From: Deltaproteobacteria bacterium
GTDB taxonomy: Bacteria; Myxococcota_C; UBA6777
Assembly: GCA_006226375.1 (NCBI GenBank)
Contig: SBHC01000087.1
Location: 1 to 64,000 of the forward strand
Direction: 5' to 3'
DNA: 64,000 bases
The position numbers and the translations under genes are program-made. Positions 17,645-26,862 of the stretch are shown in pieces; position 1 is the stretch's first letter, and each line of letters begins with the position of its first letter. The notes under the pieces are model-generated. The model saw only the letters and a list, made by a program, of their open reading frames with translations. It did no database searches and was not told where the DNA came from.

Positions 17645-19114
17645 ATGTTTGCTCGTTGGACGCGCTGGTTTGCCGTTGTTGGTTTGTGTTGTCTTGCTGT
17701 GGCTGGTTTGCAATGCCAAAATCCTGTAGAAACCGGTGAAACGGTTGCCTCTGATGGTGGAACTGTACAGGACACTTCCAACAATCAGGCTTGGCAAACG
17801 CTTGTGCTCCAACAAAAAGGCGGCATTCTTGTGGACAGCCAGGGTCGTCAGGTTCTGTTGCGAGGGATGAACGCTCGGGTGGAAGGCATCTTTGATGTTA
17901 CCTTTGACGACGGTCGAAAAGAGCTAGAGCCGATCCCTCCTTTTGGTGAAAGCGACTGCAAGGTTCTAGCTGAAACCCTGGGACACAATCTTCTTCGTCT
18001 GCCAGTCAACTGGAGCGCGATCGAGCCCAAAAAGGGACAATTCAATCAGGCTTATCTCGACCGCGTCTTTGCGTTGGTGGATGTGTGTTACAAGCACGGT
18101 GTCTACACCTTGGTGGACCTTCATCAAGACGCTTACTCCAAAGAAATCGGCGAAGACGGCGCTCCCCTATGGGCGATTGTTCCTCCTCCTGAAAAGTTAT
18201 TGGAAGGTCCGCTCCATGACCTGGAGAAACGTCGAACAAGCAAGCAAGTGCTGGCTGCCTTTGAGTCCTTCTTTGCCAACAAGCAAAACCTGCAAGACGA
18301 TTACGCAAACATGTCGGCTCATTTGGTGAAGCAATTTGAAGGTCATCCTGGCGCGATTGGTTTTGAAATCATGAACGAGCCAGTCTTGTTTGGCGATAAC
18401 AAAGCTTTGGACGACTTCCACAAGAAAGTGACTGAGAAAGTTCGGGAAGTCCGGCCGGGTGTTGCCGTCTTTTTTGAACCCAACAGCCTTCGCAACCTGG
18501 TCGACCAAATGGAAGTCTCCACGCCGTTTCCGTTCAACAATGGCGTGTACTCTCCTCACATTTACACCGAGGTGTTTCAGAACGGTTGGGAGAGCCAGAA
18601 TGTCGAAGCCATCCGCAAGAGCGTCATGGCGGCGCAAGCTGAAGCTGAGAAACACAAATCCCACCTGTTCGTGGGCGAGTTTGGCAACGACCCGAAAAAG
18701 GAGAGGGGCCGGAAATGGGTGGAAGAGACCATGAAGCTCTTGGACGAAGTTAAGGCGTCTTGGGCCTTATGGCTTTACGAAGAGTGGTCTCAAGGAAGCT
18801 GGGGGTTGTACGACCCTCCCCAAGACGGTAAGCGGGGCGTCCTCCGTGACTACGCGGTGAAGTTGGTCGCGCGACCCTTTCCGTCACGAATCGCCGGTCG
18901 TATCGAGACCATCCAATGGGATGGAGTAGCCAGCACTCTGACCGTGACCATCAAGGATGCGACCAAGCTTCCACATGAATTCACAGTTCCTTCTGCTGTG
19001 TTTGCCAATGGTGTTAAAGTGACTTGCGATGGCAACGAGGTCGAAACCACGACCCAGCCGGGGCGGGTTTGGTTCTTCTGTGAAGGAACGACCCTCGTGA
19101 TGAAAGCGCAATGA
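17645..19114 (+). CDS. GH5 endoglycoceramidase-like lipoprotein
   Basis: ATG at 17645 behind AAGGGGA. A 489-residue lipoprotein: signal with L-Q-C lipobox (Cys24), a short linker, then a GH5 TIM barrel. Key features are LLRLPVNWSAIEP, LVDLHQDAYS (158-165), DGAPLWA (171-177), the acid/base Glu245 in MNEP and the nucleophile Glu345 in VGEFG. The D-x-H-Q-D-x-Y-S and DGAPLWA signatures point to the endoglycosylceramidase branch of GH5, which cleaves the glycan from ceramide in glycosphingolipids. A beta-sandwich-like C-terminal domain (about 415-489) is also typical of that branch. The substrate in this organism is inferred. Confidence 0.85.
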   Translation: MFARWTRWFAVVGLCCLAVAGLQCQNPVETGETVASDGGTVQDTSNNQAWQTLVLQQKGGILVDSQGRQVLLRGMNARVEGIFDVTFDDGRKELEPIPPFGESDCKVLAETLGHNLLRLPVNWSAIEPKKGQFNQAYLDRVFALVDVCYKHGVYTLVDLHQDAYSKEIGEDGAPLWAIVPPPEKLLEGPLHDLEKRRTSKQVLAAFESFFANKQNLQDDYANMSAHLVKQFEGHPGAIGFEIMNEPVLFGDNKALDDFHKKVTEKVREVRPGVAVFFEPNSLRNLVDQMEVSTPFPFNNGVYSPHIYTEVFQNGWESQNVEAIRKSVMAAQAEAEKHKSHLFVGEFGNDPKKERGRKWVEETMKLLDEVKASWALWLYEEWSQGSWGLYDPPQDGKRGVLRDYAVKLVARPFPSRIAGRIETIQWDGVASTLTVTIKDATKLPHEFTVPSAVFANGVKVTCDGNEVETTTQPGRVWFFCEGTTLVMKAQ

Positions 19115-19172
19115 GCCAACAAGCTCTTGAGAATAGAGCCTTCTTCGATGTGTCATCGGTTTTTGTTGTTCC

Positions 19173-19201
19173 TTGACAACCTGGGTCAGCTAACGTAGGA
19201 A
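19173..19201 (+). promoter_or_regulatory. Weak candidate promoter of the small lipoprotein gene
   Basis: Perfect TTGACA (19173-19178) with a 17-base spacer to TAGGAA (19196-19201). The -10 is poor, so the assignment is tentative. Confidence 0.25.
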
Positions 19202-19286
19202 GAAGCCATTCTAACCTTCGGAATCCAGGTTTGTTACTAGGAGCGGGATGTTGGTCCTGTGTGTTCTCTACAACGGAGATGGAGCT

Positions 19287-19583
19287 ATGAAGCTGAGTCG
19301 GTGGTTCATGATTGGGGCCTTGCTGTCTGTTTTGTGTGTGGGTGGTCTGGCATGTGGTGTGATCGATGACCTTGTCGATTGTGACAAGATCTGCAACCGC
19401 TACAAGACTTGCTTTGACTCGGAGTACAACGTCGCAAGCTGTCGCGACCGATGTTTCAATCAATCCCGAAACAACGCAGAGTACAACCGCCGAGCCAACG
19501 ACTGCAGCGCTTGCATCGAAACCCGCGCCTGTGCATCCAGCGCGTTTGCTTGCGGTGTCACTTGTATTGGAATTGTGCCCTAA
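19287..19583 (+). CDS. Small cysteine-rich lipoprotein
   Basis: The ATG at 19287 gives 98 residues and a lipoprotein signal ending L-A-C (Cys at about 25). The mature part has ten further cysteines in patterns such as CDKIC, CFD, SCRDRC, DCSAC and ACGVTC, consistent with a disulfide-bonded extracytoplasmic domain. Small lipoproteins of this sort are common in Myxococcota-like genomes; function unknown. It stands alone between the GH5 lipoprotein and a convergent RNase Z-like gene. Confidence 0.7.
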   Translation: MKLSRWFMIGALLSVLCVGGLACGVIDDLVDCDKICNRYKTCFDSEYNVASCRDRCFNQSRNNAEYNRRANDCSACIETRACASSAFACGVTCIGIVP

Positions 19584-19608
19584 GGTTGTGAACTGTGTGA
19601 GGGGGAAT

Positions 19609-20703
19609 TTAGCTGCTCAAGCCTGGAAGTTTCTCGCGGAGTTCGTGGGGGATCTCAACCTTGGGGAAGGTGGAGGCGACTTCGGCGTAGAGTCGTTCGG
19701 GTTGGTCCACGTATCGATTGGAAAAATGAAACGGCAGTACGCTGTGGACTTGGGCGGTCTGGGCGATCTCAGCGCAAGCCTTGGCTGTCATGTGTCCTGT
19801 GCGGATGGCATGCTCCTCGTCTTCCTGGAGGTAGCTTGTCTCACAGACAAGCAAGTCCGCGTTGGCCGCTAGCTGCGTGAGAACCGAGCGATTGGCTGGT
19901 GTGTCGCCAAAGTCGGTGGCGTAGACAATTTTGTAGCCTTGCCGGATGTCCATTAAGGACGCGATCAGTTGTCTCACTGTAGAGGTGGAGCCATTGGGGA
20001 GGGTGACCAAGGCGTCCCATTCTCCAGCGTTGGCGAGCTTTTGAAGGTCGGCAATCCAGGCACCTGGCTCGATGCCTAGGGCTTCTCGTCGATCTTGTTG
20101 GAAGTGGTATTGGTTGCGCTCTTCGTAGGCATAGGCCAACACAGGAATGCCATGGTCGAGGTAGGTCGCGCGGACTTGAAAGAGAGGGTCTTGCAACAAG
20201 ATGCCGTCACGAATGGGCGTCGACGCGCCTTGTTCGTAACCGGGTTGTCCTACCTTAAAGTGGAACCAATCCAGGCGGTCGCTGTGGACTTCTGCGATCG
20301 AGAACTCAGGACCTTTGTCGCCCAGTCGGTCCCAGACAAACGCCTGTGTCATGGCGTTGAAGTGTCCCGCGAGGCCAGGAGGACCATACACTCGACATAC
20401 TTCGGGGCAATTGATGCGACGACCCAACAGCCAGGGAAACCCACACACATGGTCAACGTGAGTGTGGCTGATAAAGATGTCAGAGATCTGGTGAGCCGTT
20501 CGGGCCGGTACCTGTGCAAAGGAGCCAACATCGAAGAACAGCCAACGCTTTTGTCTGTCGAGTCGAATGGCAGCCATGGGGTCGCCAAACGGCACGCTGG
20601 TTAGCACCATTCGTCCTGCGGCAGCGCGGACATGCTCTGGTGGCTCGACAGGGTACAACGTTTCCAGACCGGCTCGTTCTCCCAATGGGTTCTGCTGATT
20701 CAT
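19609..20703 (-). CDS. RNase Z-like metallo-beta-lactamase-fold hydrolase
   Basis: A 364-residue protein with ATG at 20703 behind GGGAGG. The signature F-I-S-H-T-H-V-D-H (His80, His82, Asp84, His85), DHGIPVLAY, YATDFGDT and a C-terminal TGHMTAK-CAEIA with LPFHFSNRY match the RNase Z/ElaC-like branch of MBL hydrolases. This branch processes tRNA 3' ends or, in related groups, other phosphodiesters. The protein is longer at the N-terminus than classical RNase Z, and whether it acts on tRNA is open. Divergent from the acyltransferase gene. Confidence 0.82.
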   Translation of the reverse strand: MNQQNPLGERAGLETLYPVEPPEHVRAAAGRMVLTSVPFGDPMAAIRLDRQKRWLFFDVGSFAQVPARTAHQISDIFISHTHVDHVCGFPWLLGRRINCPEVCRVYGPPGLAGHFNAMTQAFVWDRLGDKGPEFSIAEVHSDRLDWFHFKVGQPGYEQGASTPIRDGILLQDPLFQVRATYLDHGIPVLAYAYEERNQYHFQQDRREALGIEPGAWIADLQKLANAGEWDALVTLPNGSTSTVRQLIASLMDIRQGYKIVYATDFGDTPANRSVLTQLAANADLLVCETSYLQEDEEHAIRTGHMTAKACAEIAQTAQVHSVLPFHFSNRYVDQPERLYAEVASTFPKVEIPHELREKLPGLSS

Positions 20704-20889
20704 CCTGGCCTCCCGATTCTTTTTGTCGTTGGATAGGCTCTCAACCTACTTGATTCCTACCTTCGATTCAACTCCAACTTCCCTTTCAGAGAAGTGTTTC
20801 TTTTGCACCGAACTCGAACTGTTCTTTGGTCTGAAAACATGATAGGTATTGATCGTGTCCTTTCCGTTTGCCACAACTGTGAGGGTTGA

Positions 20890-21531
20890 ATGAAAACACT
20901 GAAGCGTTGGGCGGGTCTGTTTGTCTTGTGGATCTCTGGGTGGAAATGTGAGGGAGAACTTCCTCCCAACAAGAAGTTTGTGATGATCGCAGCTCCTCAC
21001 ACTTCCAATTGGGATCTGGTGTATATGCTTGCTGTCGCCTACGTGTTTCGTTTGGATGTCTCCTGGCTGGGGAAACACACCTTGTTTAAGGGCGCCTTCG
21101 GCTGGTTTATGCGGTGGCTTGGAGGCATTCCTGTCGATCGCAGCGGCGGGAAAAATTATGTTGAACAAATCAAGGACGTCTTTGACCAACGCGAAACCCT
21201 GTTCCTGGCGGTTCCTCCTGCAGGAACCCGGAGCAAGCGAGATTACTGGAAGTCTGGGTTTTATTACATCGCCTTGGCTGCGCAAGTCCCTATTGTGATG
21301 GGGTTCTTGGACTTCAAGAGGAAAGTCGGCGGGGTGGGGCCATCGTTTGTCCCGTCTGGTGATGTGAAGAAAGACATGGATATGCTTCGGGAGTTTTACT
21401 CCAAAGTGACAGGGCTGCGTCCTGAAAACACCAGCCGGATTCGATTGCGGTCGGAGGATAATGAGTCTGCTGATCCGGATGCTTCCCATGCAGGCAAGTC
21501 GCAAGACTCGTCTGCTCTAACGAAGGAGTAA
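20890..21531 (+). CDS. PlsC-like lysophospholipid acyltransferase
   Basis: ATG at 20890 after GAGGG. The 213-residue protein carries the HX4D acyltransferase motif as H-T-S-N-W-D (His37-Asp42) and the block G-G-I-P-V-D-R-S (78-85). A VPPAGTRSK block takes the place of the usual EGTR. It belongs to the short PlsC-like family that transfers acyl chains to lysophospholipids or related acceptors at the inner membrane. A Ser/Asp/Glu-rich tail follows the catalytic domain. The glycosyltransferase gene begins 5 bases after the stop, so the two form a probable operon. Confidence 0.85.
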   Translation: MKTLKRWAGLFVLWISGWKCEGELPPNKKFVMIAAPHTSNWDLVYMLAVAYVFRLDVSWLGKHTLFKGAFGWFMRWLGGIPVDRSGGKNYVEQIKDVFDQRETLFLAVPPAGTRSKRDYWKSGFYYIALAAQVPIVMGFLDFKRKVGGVGPSFVPSGDVKKDMDMLREFYSKVTGLRPENTSRIRLRSEDNESADPDASHAGKSQDSSALTKE

Positions 21532-21536
21532 CCCCA

Positions 21537-22730
21537 ATGACGTGGGTGGATTGGCTTGTTCTTGTTCTCCTTGGACTTCCCACCCTCGTTTGGCTCACCA
21601 CCTTGGTGACGAATGCCATTACGTTTCGGACCCTCCAGCCTCTCGCCTTTGTTCAACCTGACCCCAAGCATCTGAAACCTTCTCCCTACGAAGCTTGTTT
21701 GTTGAGCATTGTGGTGCCTGCCTGCAACGAAGCGCACAACATTGAAGCTACCTTGGATAGCTTGTTGTCCCAAAAGCTACCTTTGGAGATTGTGGTCGTA
21801 AATGACCGCTCTACCGACGAAACCGGCGAAATTATCGATGCCTTTGCCGCAAGGGACCGTCGCGTTAAGGCGATTCATATTGAGGAGCTTCCTGAAGGCT
21901 GGCTTGGAAAGTTAAACGCTCTGCACCAAGGCGTCCAATGCTGTGAAGGTCGGTGGTTGGTTTTTGCCGACGCCGATGTTGTGTTTAAGCCCGAAGCGAT
22001 CGCCCGTTGCATTACCTACGCCGAACAAAAACAGCTCAATCTGGTCACGGCGCTTCCACAGATTCTCTCGGCTGGGTTTTGGGGAGACCTGGCTCTCAAC
22101 GCGACAGGCTCCTTGATGACGTTGGGGGGCCGCTTCTGGAAAGTCCCTGATCCCGATTCTTCGGCTGTGGCAGGCTTTGGGACCTTTATCTTGATTCGCC
22201 ACGAGGCGTTCCGTCAGACTCCTGGGTTTCCCTGGCTTCGGCTGGAGGTTGCTGACGACATGGCCCTGGGCTTGATGGTCAAAACGTACGCAGGCCGGTG
22301 TGAAGCGGTTTGTGCAACCGAACACATGAAGATTCGCTGGTACGAATCGTACGATGAGTTGATGCGGAAAACCCAAAAGAACTTCTTCGGAATTGTGGGT
22401 CGTTTCTCTGCGCTGCGGATCTGGGCTTTTGCTCTTGGCTTCCTTTGGGTGTCCTGGTTCCCGTTGGCGCTGTTGCTTCCTTACACCCAAGACTGGCTGT
22501 TGTGGCTGGGGCTGGGAGGAGCCGGCGTTACGTTGGTCTCGACGTTGTGGGTGGGGGCCTGGATGAAGCGACCTTGGCTTCCCTCCATCTTCTATCCTGT
22601 GGGGTGGCTTCTGGGTGCCTGGATTATGCTGCGTGCTGGCTGGCTCGGTTGGAGGCTGGGTGGGATTCAGTGGCGTGGTGTGTTGTATCCTTCGTCGTTG
22701 CTGCGAGATCAACAACGCCTGAAGCTATAA
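21537..22730 (+). CDS. Membrane-bound family 2 glycosyltransferase
   Basis: ATG at 21537 after AAGGAG, five bases beyond the acyltransferase stop. The 397-residue protein has an N-terminal helix (about 5-27) and a GT-A catalytic domain with SIVVPACNEA, VVVNDRSTD (87-94), LPEGWLGK (118-125) and the DAD nucleotide-binding motif (145-147). Three or four C-terminal helices (about 300-375) follow. The LPxGWxGK block recalls the CrtQ/HpnB-type glycosyltransferases that act on carotenoid or hopanoid-associated lipids. Pairing with an acyltransferase fits assembly of an acylated glycolipid; the product is not known. Confidence 0.85.
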   Translation: MTWVDWLVLVLLGLPTLVWLTTLVTNAITFRTLQPLAFVQPDPKHLKPSPYEACLLSIVVPACNEAHNIEATLDSLLSQKLPLEIVVVNDRSTDETGEIIDAFAARDRRVKAIHIEELPEGWLGKLNALHQGVQCCEGRWLVFADADVVFKPEAIARCITYAEQKQLNLVTALPQILSAGFWGDLALNATGSLMTLGGRFWKVPDPDSSAVAGFGTFILIRHEAFRQTPGFPWLRLEVADDMALGLMVKTYAGRCEAVCATEHMKIRWYESYDELMRKTQKNFFGIVGRFSALRIWAFALGFLWVSWFPLALLLPYTQDWLLWLGLGGAGVTLVSTLWVGAWMKRPWLPSIFYPVGWLLGAWIMLRAGWLGWRLGGIQWRGVLYPSSLLRDQQRLKL

Positions 22731-22759
22731 CGAACCAAGCCCATTGGGTTCCGCATCCC

Positions 22760-23791
22760 TTATTTCAACTTCTCAAACTGGTAGTGACAGACCATCCACT
22801 CGTTTCCGTCGTTGTACCGGAACAATTCGGCGCATGCCATAAAGAAGATCCGCCAGTACACCCACCATTTCAGCGCCTGGTCTGGGCTATAGGTCTCCTT
22901 AAAGAGGGGCATCAGTTGGTTGCGCGCGTCGTCCATGTTCTTCAGCCAGGCTTCACACGTGTGGTAGTAGTGCATCCCGTTCACGATCCATTGACGATTC
23001 AAGCGGAACCCATCGGCAAAATGGAGGAACAAGTCAATGCTAGGCATCGTTCCTCCTGTGAAGAAGTACTTGGCCATCCAGTCCGATTCATCGACAATTT
23101 CGTAGGTATAGGGCATGTCTTTGTGACAGAAGACATGCGTGAACAATCGACCCCCAGGCTTTAACCACTGATGGACCTTTCCGAACAAGATCTCGTAGTT
23201 GCGGACATGCTCAAACATCTCCACCGAGACCACCCGATCGAAGGGGGTGTCCACGTGGAAGGCGTTGATGTCTTCGGTGATAACGGTAAGATTGGTCAGG
23301 CCGCGTTCTTGGGCTCTTGCGTCAATGAATGCCTTTTGGGTGGATGAATTGGACATGGAAATTACGGTGGATTCGGGGTAATGTTCTGCCATCCACAATG
23401 ACAATGATCCCCAGCCGCATCCCAACTCCAGAATGGTTTGACCGTTGTCGAGCGAGGCGCGTTCGCAGGTCAAGGCGAGCATCTCAGCTTCGGCGGCGTC
23501 CAGGTTCGGCGTCTCTGGCTTCCAGTAACACGAGCTGTATTTGAGGTGCTTGCCCAGCACCGTGTGGAAGAATTCGCTGGGTAGCTCATAATGTTGTTCG
23601 TTGGCTTCGTCGGTATGAATCGCCAAAGGGCTCTCTCGAAGCGCTTGAACCAATGCGTGTCGTTGCTCCATTTGTTGCTCAACAGTGGGTTGGCGTTCGT
23701 CTCTTAAACGTTGGGTGCACAAGCGTCGGATACCGTGGCGCAACAAGGCATCGGGGATTCTATCTTTGTTCAGCAGGGAGTCGTACCACAT
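22760..23791 (-). CDS. CFA-synthase/coclaurine-N-methyltransferase-like SAM methyltransferase
   Basis: The start at ATG 23791 is chosen because AGAGGAAA sits directly before it; an in-frame start at 23827 lacks such a site. The 343-residue product has the SAM motif LELGCGWGSLSLW and the family block DRVVSVEMFEHVRNYEILF, followed by PGGRLFTHVFCHKDMPY and YNDGNEWMV. Along its whole length it follows the plant coclaurine N-methyltransferase-like branch of the cyclopropane-fatty-acid synthase superfamily more than bacterial Cfa. The reaction could be methyl transfer to a lipid double bond or to an amine. Convergent with the glycosyltransferase gene. Confidence 0.82.
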   Translation of the reverse strand: MWYDSLLNKDRIPDALLRHGIRRLCTQRLRDERQPTVEQQMEQRHALVQALRESPLAIHTDEANEQHYELPSEFFHTVLGKHLKYSSCYWKPETPNLDAAEAEMLALTCERASLDNGQTILELGCGWGSLSLWMAEHYPESTVISMSNSSTQKAFIDARAQERGLTNLTVITEDINAFHVDTPFDRVVSVEMFEHVRNYEILFGKVHQWLKPGGRLFTHVFCHKDMPYTYEIVDESDWMAKYFFTGGTMPSIDLFLHFADGFRLNRQWIVNGMHYYHTCEAWLKNMDDARNQLMPLFKETYSPDQALKWWVYWRIFFMACAELFRYNDGNEWMVCHYQFEKLK

Positions 23792-24032
23792 CCGTGTTTC
23801 CTCTCTTTCACAGGGAACGTCCAGCACTCCTGGGAGATTGTGTTTCAGTCATGGGGTGTTGTTGCTTTGGCAAAACGATTGTATCGTTGGGTCTATTCCT
23901 GCTACAGGTGCTGGGGGCTTGGTTCTCTTTCTGTTGCAGTGATGTTGTCCCAACATGTCTATCACGTTGCATTTGATTTTTCATTGTGAGTGTCAGCGCT
24001 TTGTGTGGCTGACCCCTTAAAGGTTCAATGGT

Positions 24033-24743
24033 ATGCGTTCGCAAACTCCCCGAGATTTTACTGGCCTGTGTCGACAATGTTTGATGCGGGAAGATTGGTG
24101 CCTGTGTGACCGGATTCCCCGCGTAGACACAGAGATGCACATTGTGATTGTCCGCCACTTCAAGGAAATCTACAAAACCTCAAACTCTGCCCGTCTGGCT
24201 TCTCTTGCTCTTCCCAACAGCACATTGCTTGACTTTGGAGTTCGTGGCCAAACGATGGACACTTCCGCCCTTGAAGGAGAAGGTGTCTTTCTCTTGTTTC
24301 CGACCAACGACGGAACCTCTGGCATTCTAAATATGGGAGGAGAGCACCCCGAAGCCGAAGAGGTCGATGCCTCCGCAGATGTAGCTCCCCACGCTGCAGG
24401 TACTGCTGTGGTTCCTTCCAAACCCAAGACGTTGGTGGTGTTGGATGGCTCGTGGCGACAGGCGCGGCGTATGTCGAGACGGATTACGGAGCTGAGGCAC
24501 CTGCCGAGGGTCTCATTGTTGCCTGCGTCCGACGACACCGAGCGGATTCGGAAACCTCCCCATGCCTGGACGATGGCCACGCTGGAAGCAATCGCCAGAG
24601 CGGTTGCGATGTTTGAAGGCGATGACAAAGGGGAGCAGCTCGATCAACTGTTTCTCGACATGGTCCAACATTTCCGGGCGATGCGGCGAAGTCTGCCCCT
24701 GGAACGATACCTCGAAGAGGTTGAGCAACATGCTTCCTCGTAA
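24033..24743 (+). CDS. tapT: DTW-domain tRNA-uridine aminocarboxypropyltransferase
   Basis: A 236-residue protein with ATG at 24033 (AAAGG upstream). Four cysteines near the N-terminus (13, 16, 23, 25) and the DTW-type motif L-D-G-S-W-R-Q-A-R-R-M (DGSW at 138-141) identify the DTW family. That family installs acp3U in tRNA variable or D loops using SAM as the aminocarboxypropyl donor. The middle contains a less conserved insertion (about 100-130, Glu/Ala rich). Its end overlaps the start of the downstream lipoprotein gene by 14 bases. Symbol given by family, not by synteny. Confidence 0.85.
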   Translation: MRSQTPRDFTGLCRQCLMREDWCLCDRIPRVDTEMHIVIVRHFKEIYKTSNSARLASLALPNSTLLDFGVRGQTMDTSALEGEGVFLLFPTNDGTSGILNMGGEHPEAEEVDASADVAPHAAGTAVVPSKPKTLVVLDGSWRQARRMSRRITELRHLPRVSLLPASDDTERIRKPPHAWTMATLEAIARAVAMFEGDDKGEQLDQLFLDMVQHFRAMRRSLPLERYLEEVEQHASS

Positions 24744-26811
24744 CCATCGGTGGCTCCTTCTTGCTGTGGTGTTTGCTTTGGTGGGATGCACCTCCCCATC
24801 CCCACCTGACACAACCGTTGAACCCCAAGCGATTGAAGGAACACAGGTGTCGATGTCGTTTGCGAGGAAGGGGTTTTTCGATGCTCCTTTTCCCAGCGAA
24901 GACTTACGAGGCGACAACAACCACATTCATCTCAGCGGCTTTCCCAATCCCAACAACGTTGGTTTTGTCCAGAGCTTGGTCGATATCATCCAAAACGATT
25001 CCCGTGGGTTTGGTGTAAGCTCCGCCATCTTTCTTAAGATGAGTGGACCCCTCGATGCGACCCTACTTCCCAAGTGGAAGGCGACGATTGAGCCGTCTTC
25101 TCCGGTGTTTCTGGTGAGCGTCGACAAAGGACAGCCAGACTACCTACAAAAGTATCCGATCAAGCCCAAGTTTGAAGACGACGGTGGGAAGTTCGGGACT
25201 CTCAATCAATTAACTTTGTTGCCTCTGCAGGGCGTTCCTCTTCGACCGCAAACTTTGTACGCCGCTGTGGTGTTGCGGTCTCTCAAAGACAAAGATGGCA
25301 AGGAGCTTGGTATCTCGTTACCGATGGCACAACTGGCCGCCAACGTTCGTCCCTCCGACTTGTCCGAAGCAGCGTATGCTCAGTACAAGGTTGCCTTGGA
25401 GGCCCTCGACGAAGCGGGAGTCAAACGTACTGACATCGCCGGGCTGACGGTGTTTCGGACCGATGACCCCACCCAAGGGTTACGTCGTGCTGTGGAGCAG
25501 ACGCAAACATCCGTGTCATTGAAGTGGGAGAAAGACTGGACCCAAACCGAAGACTTTCCCGACTTTTGTGTCTTTGAAAACACTGTGAAGATGCCTGTGT
25601 TCCAAACCGGAAAGCCTCCTTTTCAAGACGATCAAGGAGGTGTGTGGAAGTGGGAAGGCCAGGGGGCATCGGCGTCTCTTGTGCAGCAAGGAACCGAGGT
25701 CTCTCGGGTGTTGGTGACTGTCCCCAAGACCAAGATGCCTGAAGGTGGCTTTCCTGTCGTGAACTTTGTAAGGACGGGTGGGGGCGGCGACCGACCACTT
25801 GTTGAGCGAGGGTTCCGTTCTACCAAGGGAGGGCCAGCCCAAGACAAAGGCTCAGGTCCAGCCCGCAACTTTGCGAAAGCTGGCTACGCAGGTATCAGCG
25901 CCGATGGTCCTCACGGCGGCCTCCGAAACATCACGAAGGGCGATGAACAGTTCCTCATCTTCAACATCACCAACCCTGGCGCGATGCGTGATAACATCCG
26001 TCAGTCTGCCTTGGAGCTTGCCTGGCTTCCGAAGCTTCTTCCATCGATCTCCATTGATGTGAAGGGTTGCTCAGGTGTGACTGCACCGAATGATACGGTG
26101 AAGTTCTCTACCGAAAGTATGGTGCTAATGGGACACTCCATGGGAGCCACCATTTCTCCTTTGGTGCTTGCAAATGCTCCAGCGTACAGGGCTTCGATTC
26201 TCAGCGGTGCCGGGGGAAGCTGGATTGAAAACATTGTCTACAAGAAGAGCCCTGTGGCAACACGTCCTTTGGCGGAAGCCATTCTTCTTTATACGGGGAC
26301 CCCTCGAACACTGCATACACATGACCCTGTCTTAAGTCTTCTTCAGTGGGGTGGCGAAGCGGCCGACCCGCCGGTCTACGCGCGAACGATTGTTAACGAA
26401 CCGTCCGAGTCGAAGCCCCGGCATGTACTGATGTTACAAGGCATCGTCGATACGTATATCTTGCCTTCCATTGCCAACTCATTGAGCCTGGCGCTGGGTC
26501 TGGATCTCGCAGGTGAGTCTTTGGACGCCAAAGATAGCTCCCTCGATATCTTTCAACCTCTTAAAGACATTCTTCCTTCGTTGGGACGAAAGGTTCTCTC
26601 GTTTCCTGTGTCAGGCAATCGGAAGGTCAAAGATTCTTCGGTCACTGCGGTTGTTGTGCAGCACAAGCAAGGGTCCATCGAAGACGGTCATGAGGTTGTC
26701 TTTCAAACCGAAGGACCCAAGCATCAATACCGTTGCTTCTTGGAGTCGTTGCGTGCTGGAAAGGTCCCACAAGTTCCCAAGGCTGGGAAGGAATGGGATA
26801 CGTGTCCCTGA
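24730..26811 (+). CDS. Large lipoprotein with alpha/beta hydrolase-like domain
   Basis: The ATG at 24730 overlaps the end of the DTW gene and gives 693 residues with a lipoprotein signal ending L-V-G-C (Cys20). A longer open frame upstream lies inside the DTW gene. The N-terminal half (about 40-300) looks beta-rich and starts with FFDAPFPSEDLR. The second half contains the nucleophile elbow G-H-S-M-G with Ser470, preceded by a GYAGISADGPHGG strand-loop. The arrangement resembles the large extracytoplasmic lipase-type hydrolases with an N-terminal accessory domain. Catalytic Asp and His are not assigned with confidence. Substrate unknown. Confidence 0.72.
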   Translation: MLPRNHRWLLLAVVFALVGCTSPSPPDTTVEPQAIEGTQVSMSFARKGFFDAPFPSEDLRGDNNHIHLSGFPNPNNVGFVQSLVDIIQNDSRGFGVSSAIFLKMSGPLDATLLPKWKATIEPSSPVFLVSVDKGQPDYLQKYPIKPKFEDDGGKFGTLNQLTLLPLQGVPLRPQTLYAAVVLRSLKDKDGKELGISLPMAQLAANVRPSDLSEAAYAQYKVALEALDEAGVKRTDIAGLTVFRTDDPTQGLRRAVEQTQTSVSLKWEKDWTQTEDFPDFCVFENTVKMPVFQTGKPPFQDDQGGVWKWEGQGASASLVQQGTEVSRVLVTVPKTKMPEGGFPVVNFVRTGGGGDRPLVERGFRSTKGGPAQDKGSGPARNFAKAGYAGISADGPHGGLRNITKGDEQFLIFNITNPGAMRDNIRQSALELAWLPKLLPSISIDVKGCSGVTAPNDTVKFSTESMVLMGHSMGATISPLVLANAPAYRASILSGAGGSWIENIVYKKSPVATRPLAEAILLYTGTPRTLHTHDPVLSLLQWGGEAADPPVYARTIVNEPSESKPRHVLMLQGIVDTYILPSIANSLSLALGLDLAGESLDAKDSSLDIFQPLKDILPSLGRKVLSFPVSGNRKVKDSSVTAVVVQHKQGSIEDGHEVVFQTEGPKHQYRCFLESLRAGKVPQVPKAGKEWDTCP

Positions 26812-26862
26812 GATGTTAAGGTTTGGGTTGTCGGGCGTTGCAGCTTGTTGGCTCCTCGTCCC

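Noticed and set aside
16622-17815. Antisense frame of about 400 codons across three genes
   Set aside because: It covers the sense-coded sigma factor and two neighbours, is Gln/His/Arg-rich, and has no supporting ribosome site.
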